Shown: positions 58,068 to 64,000 of the stretch, piece after piece
Numbering within the stretch: the stretch's first letter is position 1
Layout: each line of letters opens with the position of its first letter
Assembly: GCA_012842495.1 (NCBI GenBank)
Contig: DUSS01000004.1
Span: forward strand, 186,001 to 250,000
From: Candidatus Fermentithermobacillaceae bacterium
GTDB taxonomy: Bacteria > Bacillota > Sulfobacillia > Fermentithermobacillales > DUSS01
Reading direction: 5' to 3'
DNA length: 64,000 nt
Notes under the pieces: generated by a model
Seen by the model: only the letters and a program-made list of their open reading frames with translations
What the model was told of the DNA's origin: nothing
Databases searched by the model: none
Made by a program: the position numbers and the translations under genes

Positions 58068-58655
58068 GTGAAGAGTAAAGTGTACTTCCGTCCTCTCACC
58101 GGAACGGCATGGTGGGGTTGGTTTTTGACCGGAGCCGGCTTTTTCCTCGTCGCTGCTGGCGTGCCCGTATCGTCCCTGGCTCTATTCGCCTTCGCCGTAA
58201 GGCTGTCGCAGGACGCAGGCCTTACGTGGCAAGAAGCCGCGGCTTTCACCGGGAGCGCGACGGTAGCGGGACACGTCGTCTCGTATTACGTGTTCCGGTG
58301 GATAGGCCAACGCGCCAGTAACTTTCTGGAAAAGCTTTGGCCGGATCTTCCCCTTCTCATCTGGAAAGCCCAGCGCTATCTCCAGCGCGGGTGGCCTCTG
58401 GCCCTGGTCCTGAGATGGGTGGGCACCGGCTACACTCAAGTATTCTGGCTCATGGGCATGAGTCGCAGACCCTGGTACCCGGTTATATGCGTTTTCTTTG
58501 CCAACGATTATGCGTGGGCCGCTTTCTGGTGCGCAGCCGTAGCTTACGCCGTAGCCAGGGTGCCCGTCCTCCAGAATTACCTTCTGCTGGGCGGTCTCTT
58601 GCTATTGATGGTAAGCACAGGCGCGATACTCCTCACCCGCGCAAGGCGCGCATAA
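58068..58655 (+). CDS. DedA/VTT-like membrane protein
   Basis: Four-plus TM segments; GVPVSSLALFAFAVRLSQDAGLTWQEAAAFTGSATVAGHVVSYYVFRWIG and LRWVGTGYTQVFWLMGMSR layout resembles the DedA (SNARE-associated) family. Confidence 0.55.
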   Translation: MKSKVYFRPLTGTAWWGWFLTGAGFFLVAAGVPVSSLALFAFAVRLSQDAGLTWQEAAAFTGSATVAGHVVSYYVFRWIGQRASNFLEKLWPDLPLLIWKAQRYLQRGWPLALVLRWVGTGYTQVFWLMGMSRRPWYPVICVFFANDYAWAAFWCAAVAYAVARVPVLQNYLLLGGLLLLMVSTGAILLTRARRA

Positions 58656-58702
58656 GAGACGGGTCGCCGGCAGACGATAGTCTCCTGAATGGGGGGCTTA
58701 AC

Positions 58703-59035
58703 GTGGGTCAAAGATACGATGCCGTAGCGTCCTATCTCACAGGAGGGCCGGCAAAGGTCACCATACCTCTGGGGCGCGGTGTCCAGGCCGGCTTCGTCGT
58801 GGGCACCATAACCCCGCCCAGTCCAACTCCATCGTATGCCCCCTTTTCCTCGTTCCGTCTGGAGGGCCCCAATGGTAGTTTGATCACCCTGTCGGAGGAG
58901 GAAATCACTCACATCCAGCCGGGAGGACCGCCGGACGGTCAGGAGCTCTACATAACGCTGGACTCGGGCATCACCCTAATCATGTCGAGGCTCCCGGCCG
59001 CTCCAGGGGGAGAGCTTGCTTGGAGAATCTTTTAG
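58703..59035 (+). CDS. Hypothetical ~110-aa protein
   Basis: GTG start; GQRYDAVASYLTGGPAKVTIPLGRGVQAGFVVGTITPPSPTPSY...; 3' end overlaps addA 3' end by 56 bp on the opposite strand. Confidence 0.5.
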   Translation: MGQRYDAVASYLTGGPAKVTIPLGRGVQAGFVVGTITPPSPTPSYAPFSSFRLEGPNGSLITLSEEEITHIQPGGPPDGQELYITLDSGITLIMSRLPAAPGGELAWRIF

Positions 59036-62000
59036 ATCGATCGCGCTCTGCCGGTTCGGAGACCGAGTCCGCTGATTTCGTACCCGCAGCGGCCGGCTCG
59101 GGTATCACGGCTGCCGCTTCGAGAGTAGCGGGTAACGGGTCAGAAGGTTTCCCGGAATCTGGTGCAGTCCCCGGCTCAGGTCTTGCACCCTCCGGTCGCG
59201 AGCTCTTAAACACTTCTTCTAAGAATTCTCTAAAGGGTACATCTCTCTCTTCCCGAGCTTGGAGGAACACAACTCTGGCCCTGCTCACCGGCCTCTGGAG
59301 GATGGTTTCGGCAGCGAAGGCGTACCAGCTCACCTGGGAGGTGTAACGTTCCACGAGGGCGCCGGTGTCTTCCCGGGAAACCCTGTCCGTCTTGTAGTCG
59401 ATTATCTCGATCCCCTCGTCGCCCATCACCAGGGCGTCTATGGTTCCCTGCACCACCACGTAATCGGAACCGTCGAACCCCCCCACAGAATTCGCCGGGC
59501 TTTTCGAAAACAGGTCCGCGGGAAGCCTCAGGGTAAAGGGAACTTCCCTCTTCACTTTATCCCGGTGCTCCCTGAGAAAGCGACCGACCGGCGAACGGAG
59601 AAAGTCGAGCACCATCACCCTGTCAATGAGGGAAGCTTCATCCGCCGTGAGAACCCCGTTCTCTACAAGCCGCTCGATTTCCGCAGACAGAGTAGATTCG
59701 TCCTGGTCTAACCCAAGGTCTATGTGAGCTAACAGCCGGTGCACGGCGATGCCGCGAATAACTGCAGGGGACTCGTCGTCGGAATCCCCAAGCCCGGCTG
59801 GCAAGCGGAACGGTGTAGCGAGAGATCGCATCCACGCATCCTCGTCCTCGGAGTCCAGGCGCGCCTGGAGTTCTCCTACGGTTATCTTCCCCGGGATTTC
59901 CGTGAGGTGTACCAGCGGGTATCTCCACTCCATGCGGCGCACGATCTCGCCTAGGATCTCCGTATCCGGTGGTGATTGGGGCAGCTCCAACCGCTTAAGT
60001 GTCTCCAAGGTGATTTCCGGGGGCGTTTTGCCCTGTCCCTCAACGAAAGGTTGGTCGGTCAGGAAGTAGCTGCCGGGTCCCCAGAACTGTACCTTCCAGA
60101 TAGGAGGTTTCGAACTGTCAAGGACATTACCATCAGACGACGCGCCCGGTTCTACCCCGGCCCAGAATTCCCGTTTACCTTCGGCCACGTGCCGGGGGTT
60201 GAGATCCGTACATCCCAGCATGCACGGAGCCAGCCAGTCCAAGTACGTTCCCGCCGACGCCACGCTCGAAGCGGAAATTCCCTGTTCCGTCCAGCGTTCA
60301 AGGTTCCCCGCCAGGTCCCTCGTGGAGCCCACCAGGAACAGTTTCTCCTTCGCCCTGGTCATGGCCACGTAGAGGATGCGCATTTCCTCGGCCATTGACT
60401 CCCGAACGATGGCACCAGAGAGCGCCGCATGGGCCAGGGTGGGATACTTTATACCCCCCTCCGTGTCTACGATCACCGGACCCAGCCCAAGTTTTCGGTG
60501 GTAGAGCACGTCCTGTCTTGTATCCTTGAAATCAAACCGCCTCCCCAAGTCCATTACAAAGACCACGGGAAACTCCAGGCCCTTAGCTTTATGCACCGAC
60601 AAGACTCTGACCACGTTCTCCTGCTCTCCCAAAACTCGTGCCTGCCCGAGGTCCCCTTGAGATTCCTCGAGACGCCGGATAAACCTGAGAAAGCGAAACA
60701 GCCCCCGCCTGCGGAAGGAGTCAAATTCTCGTGCACGATCACACAGAGCAAGAAGGTTCGCCCTCCTCTGCGCGCCTCCGGGCATTCCGCCTACGTAATC
60801 CAGATACCCGGTTTCCGACAACAATTTCCAGATCAGATCGCCGAGGGGCATCCGTCTCGCCATAGTGCGCCATCTATCAAGGTTTTCGAGAAAAGCTTGG
60901 AGTTTACAGGATAAGTCACCGAGCTCAGGCGTGAAGGCAGCCTTCTGGACAGCGTAAAAGAAACGCCCGGCCGGCGCAGTCAAACGGATTCTGGCCAGGT
61001 CTTCTCCGTCCAGCCCGACTATGGGCGAGCGAAGAACAGAGGCGAGAGGGATATCTTGGAGAGGGTTGTCTATTATGCTCAGGAGCGAAAGGACTATTTC
61101 CACCTCGCGGGCGGCGAAATACCCGGTTTCCACGTCGGCGTAAACCGGAATCCCTGCCCGGCGCAGAATTCCCAGGACCGCCTCGCAACGGTTCCTCGTC
61201 GCCCTCATCAGGATGACGATATCCCGGAAACGGCAGGGACGATAATCCCCCAAACTTTCATCCCATATGGGGAGTCCTGCCGGTGATGTAACCTCCCGGA
61301 TTTTGGCCGCCACGACCAGCGCTTCTTTCTCCAGGGCCTCCAAATCCCCGGAGTCGAAATCACCGGAAATTTCCCCGCCGGTCCAATCCGGCTCTTCCCC
61401 GGCGTTTTCCGCTGCTTCCCCTTCTAAACTTGAGCGCTCCACGGGATCCCGCTCAACCAGGTGAAGCTCTACCGGGGGGTCACCTCGATGGTTCTGGTCA
61501 ACGGGGGGAGTTTGGAGAGTCCGGCCAGGGCGCAGCTCCTCGTCGGCGCCGTAACCCATCCCGGCGACCTCTTCCAGCATTATCCGGCTAAATACAAAGT
61601 TCACAGCGTCCAGGATCTCCTGACGGCTCCTGAAATTCGCGGTCAACGTGGTCAGGAGTTCATCTCTGCCGGGAAGGAGCGCCCTGGGAAAGCTCCTGTA
61701 CTTCGAAAGAAATATTCCCGGTTCCGCCAGGCGAAAAGCGTAGATGCTCTGACGGTAGTCGCCTACCATGAAGAGTTTCCGCTCCGGCGGCCCGGACGAG
61801 ACTAACTGGATGATGGCATCCTGGATCGGGTTGATGTCCTGGTACTCGTCGACGAAGATTTCCCTGTATCTCGACCGAACCGCTTCACCTTCGGGCCCGG
61901 AGCGGAGAAGTTCGAGACAGTATCGTTCGAGATCCGAAAAATCCAGGCCCTGCCTTCCGGATTTTGCCTCCCGGTATCTCCGGTCGAACTCCACCACCAG

Positions 62001-63098
62001 ACCGGCGAGAACTCTCATGAGCGGAGCGACGAGTTCAAGCTCTCCCTTCAGGTCGCAGGACGGTCTCGAAAGAACAGAGTTCTTTACGGACCTGATGAGG
62101 GCCTTAGCTCTATCCCTGTAACGTTTGACCCGTGCGGCCGCATCAGCGGCGGCACCATCCCCTCTCGGCCGGCGGGGAAGACTGGAAAACTCGAAGGCAT
62201 TCAGGGCGGCAACCACGTCGTCCCAGGAGCGGGTCTCGAGCGTCTCCAGGAGGTTTTTAAGGTTTCCCAAGTCATCTCTCAAGACATCGACGTACAGCGC
62301 AGGTCCATCTGGTTTTTCTGCCTCCGAAACGGCCCGGGAGACCCACTCGGTGGAGGCCTTGACCTGAAAGATCGCCTGCTCGATAAGGGCTTTTCCCCAC
62401 CCGGTATTCCGGAGCTCTTCTCCCCTTCCGGCCTCGAACATCTGCAACGCTTTGTCCAGCCAGTCTTCGGGATCGGGTAAAGACGTGATGAAACTATGCA
62501 GGCGCAGGATAAGGGACGAAAGGGATTCGTCTCCCCCTTTGCCTCCGTACCATTCCACCAACTTCAGAAAGTCTTCGGTACTCCCGCCGTTCCTCGTTTC
62601 ATGCTCAAGCGGAGCTTCTCCGGTCTCCCCAACCGGAAGCCTGTACGGGATAGCGGCATACCGGTCTTCCAGAAGCTCTTCGATGACGTCAGCTTTGATG
62701 AGCTCCGCTTCGTGTTCATCCAGGACAACGAAGGCCGGGTCAAGCCCGAGTTTGTGAAAGTACTGGCGGATAGTCTTCAGGCAGAAGGAATGAAGGGTAC
62801 AGATGTCGGCCCGGTCGAGGAGCAAGAGCTGCCGGCGAAGCCTCTCGTCGCCAGGGTACCGGGAAACATGCTCTTCGAGCGCTTGTCGAATCCGGGATTT
62901 CATCTCGTCCGCCGCAGCTTCGGTGAAGGTTACCACGAGGATTTCGTCGACGTCCAGAGGGTCTTCCCGGTCCACGAGTCTTCTCAAAACCCTCTCCACC
63001 AGCACAGCGGTTTTGCCGCTGCCGGCAGCGGCGGAGACCAGAAGTTTTTTGGGCCGCATCGTTATCGCTCGTTCCTGCTCCTCGGTAAAACGCATCAC
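58980..63098 (-). CDS. addA: Helicase-exonuclease AddAB, AddA subunit
   Basis: FTEEQERAITMRPKKLLVSAAAGSGKTAVLVERVLRRL (Walker A), IFVDEYQDINPIQDAII, VLSVHKAKGLEFPVVFV, nuclease IEIIDYKTDRVS. Confidence 0.97.
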   Translation of the reverse strand: MMRFTEEQERAITMRPKKLLVSAAAGSGKTAVLVERVLRRLVDREDPLDVDEILVVTFTEAAADEMKSRIRQALEEHVSRYPGDERLRRQLLLLDRADICTLHSFCLKTIRQYFHKLGLDPAFVVLDEHEAELIKADVIEELLEDRYAAIPYRLPVGETGEAPLEHETRNGGSTEDFLKLVEWYGGKGGDESLSSLILRLHSFITSLPDPEDWLDKALQMFEAGRGEELRNTGWGKALIEQAIFQVKASTEWVSRAVSEAEKPDGPALYVDVLRDDLGNLKNLLETLETRSWDDVVAALNAFEFSSLPRRPRGDGAAADAAARVKRYRDRAKALIRSVKNSVLSRPSCDLKGELELVAPLMRVLAGLVVEFDRRYREAKSGRQGLDFSDLERYCLELLRSGPEGEAVRSRYREIFVDEYQDINPIQDAIIQLVSSGPPERKLFMVGDYRQSIYAFRLAEPGIFLSKYRSFPRALLPGRDELLTTLTANFRSRQEILDAVNFVFSRIMLEEVAGMGYGADEELRPGRTLQTPPVDQNHRGDPPVELHLVERDPVERSSLEGEAAENAGEEPDWTGGEISGDFDSGDLEALEKEALVVAAKIREVTSPAGLPIWDESLGDYRPCRFRDIVILMRATRNRCEAVLGILRRAGIPVYADVETGYFAAREVEIVLSLLSIIDNPLQDIPLASVLRSPIVGLDGEDLARIRLTAPAGRFFYAVQKAAFTPELGDLSCKLQAFLENLDRWRTMARRMPLGDLIWKLLSETGYLDYVGGMPGGAQRRANLLALCDRAREFDSFRRRGLFRFLRFIRRLEESQGDLGQARVLGEQENVVRVLSVHKAKGLEFPVVFVMDLGRRFDFKDTRQDVLYHRKLGLGPVIVDTEGGIKYPTLAHAALSGAIVRESMAEEMRILYVAMTRAKEKLFLVGSTRDLAGNLERWTEQGISASSVASAGTYLDWLAPCMLGCTDLNPRHVAEGKREFWAGVEPGASSDGNVLDSSKPPIWKVQFWGPGSYFLTDQPFVEGQGKTPPEITLETLKRLELPQSPPDTEILGEIVRRMEWRYPLVHLTEIPGKITVGELQARLDSEDEDAWMRSLATPFRLPAGLGDSDDESPAVIRGIAVHRLLAHIDLGLDQDESTLSAEIERLVENGVLTADEASLIDRVMVLDFLRSPVGRFLREHRDKVKREVPFTLRLPADLFSKSPANSVGGFDGSDYVVVQGTIDALVMGDEGIEIIDYKTDRVSREDTGALVERYTSQVSWYAFAAETILQRPVSRARVVFLQAREERDVPFREFLEEVFKSSRPEGARPEPGTAPDSGKPSDPLPATLEAAAVIPEPAAAGTKSADSVSEPAERDRSKRFSKQALPLERPGAST

Positions 63099-63100
63099 CC

Positions 63101-64000
63101 CTACCTCCTTTCTCCGACCGCCCGCCGGATAAGTTCAAGGGCTTCCTCGCCGGGGAGTCCCCCGACCTTGCGATAGGTATTCCCCGGAAGCAGTATGTCG
63201 AAGGTGCAAACGGCCCCATAAGGGCAGTACTGGCACGCCCGCTCCGTCTTCCGCCGGTAGGGTGCGATGGAAATATCGCCTTCGATGATCCCGCACCCTA
63301 ACTCCCTGATCTTTTCCTCGACGAACTCGAGGAGGACGTCCATATCCTCCCGAGCCACCACCGAGCCGGACACTCCTCCTGACTTCAAGTAACGAAGGGG
63401 GAGAATCGAAGACGGTCCGCTGTTTCTCTCCCTCTCCATGAGGTTGACGACCTCGGGGGCACTCACGAGAAGCCCCTTCATCTTGCGATTCTTAACGACC
63501 AGCGACGAAGAGGGATCCACAACCGGGGGGACCTTCTCCCGTTTCGGCGGATCCATCACCGGGAAATAAAACGCCCCGGCCGGAATGGCCCGGGCCCCCG
63601 GCACCGGCTCGCCCGCATCTAGACCCGCCGAACCCCACCGCGTAGCCACCAGGAGGTAAACCAGGAGCTGCAGGGAAAGACCGTGCAGCACGTCTTCAAC
63701 CTTCAGGTCCATGCTGCCCGACTTATAGTCCACTACCCGGACGTACCGGCCAGTCTCATCCTCGGCCATGTCAATTCTGTCGATTATCCCCCTGAGCTTC
63801 AGCGTCTCACCATCTCGCAGTGGAATCTCGAGCCCCTCCACTCCGCCTTCGAACCCGAAACACAGTTCCGCAGCGGCCGGCCTGAACGCGCCCCGGCCTA
63901 TGTGTTCGACCAGGGTCTCGGCGGCTTTCACCGCAGCTCGCTCGAGCACGGTTGAAACGTAACGGTATCTCGAAGAGCTCCTGAAGATCTCGCTTTCCGG
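63101..64000 (-). CDS. addB: Helicase-exonuclease AddAB, AddB subunit (C-terminal part; 5' end outside window)
   Basis: Frame open to 64000 (SSSRYRYVSTVLERAAVKAAE...); nuclease YVRVVDYKSGSMDL; Fe-S cysteines CQYCPYGAVC; directly upstream of addA. Confidence 0.9.
   Translation of the reverse strand, partial: PESEIFRSSSRYRYVSTVLERAAVKAAETLVEHIGRGAFRPAAAELCFGFEGGVEGLEIPLRDGETLKLRGIIDRIDMAEDETGRYVRVVDYKSGSMDLKVEDVLHGLSLQLLVYLLVATRWGSAGLDAGEPVPGARAIPAGAFYFPVMDPPKREKVPPVVDPSSSLVVKNRKMKGLLVSAPEVVNLMERERNSGPSSILPLRYLKSGGVSGSVVAREDMDVLLEFVEEKIRELGCGIIEGDISIAPYRRKTERACQYCPYGAVCTFDILLPGNTYRKVGGLPGEEALELIRRAVGERR

Noticed and set aside
1-64000. CRISPR array, rRNA operon, prophage module
   Set aside because: No regularly spaced direct repeats, rRNA sequence or phage structural genes were seen.

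Overview
This 64-kb window is GC-rich bacterial chromosome, densely coded and mostly on the minus strand. The gene content (AddAB, tdh-kbl, SLH surface protein, no outer-membrane machinery seen) suggests a Gram-positive/Bacillota-like lineage; that is an inference. About 45 CDSs can be supported. They include a partial OppA-like lipoprotein, glpX, rsgA, an OmpR-type two-component pair, a threonine synthase-like enzyme, an AbgT/amidohydrolase/XRE-cupin group, one tRNA-Pro(CGG), a GPH symporter/PIG-L deacetylase/GH4/BadF-kinase sugar locus, hspR-dnaK-grpE, and a giant S8 protease with SLH domains. Further along are a MntA/HepT toxin-antitoxin pair, ribokinase, an M20 peptidase, MurJ, an MBOAT+SGNH pair, an ISL3-family IS, an ABC-F protein, a heterodimeric ABC exporter, the threonine operon tdh-kbl-tryptophanase-like, a TGS GTPase and addBA. 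The most notable observations are: (1) a sugar locus that looks like a PTS-free analogue of the E. coli chb chitobiose pathway; (2) an intact ISL3-type IS with matching ~24-bp terminal inverted repeats and a perfect 9-bp flanking repeat; (3) a decayed VapBC locus next to that IS, with a 31-codon PIN stub and no canonical start for the antitoxin; (4) a frameshifted relic of a transposase C-terminus; (5) an N-terminally truncated PlsY-like gene; (6) hspR-dnaK-grpE in an unusual order, with a textbook sigma-A promoter over a palindrome and no canonical HAIR/CIRCE site seen by eye; (7) a 29-aa leader-type ORF whose start codon sits in a 12-bp inverted repeat. All calls come from reading the sequence and translations; no database searches were run.
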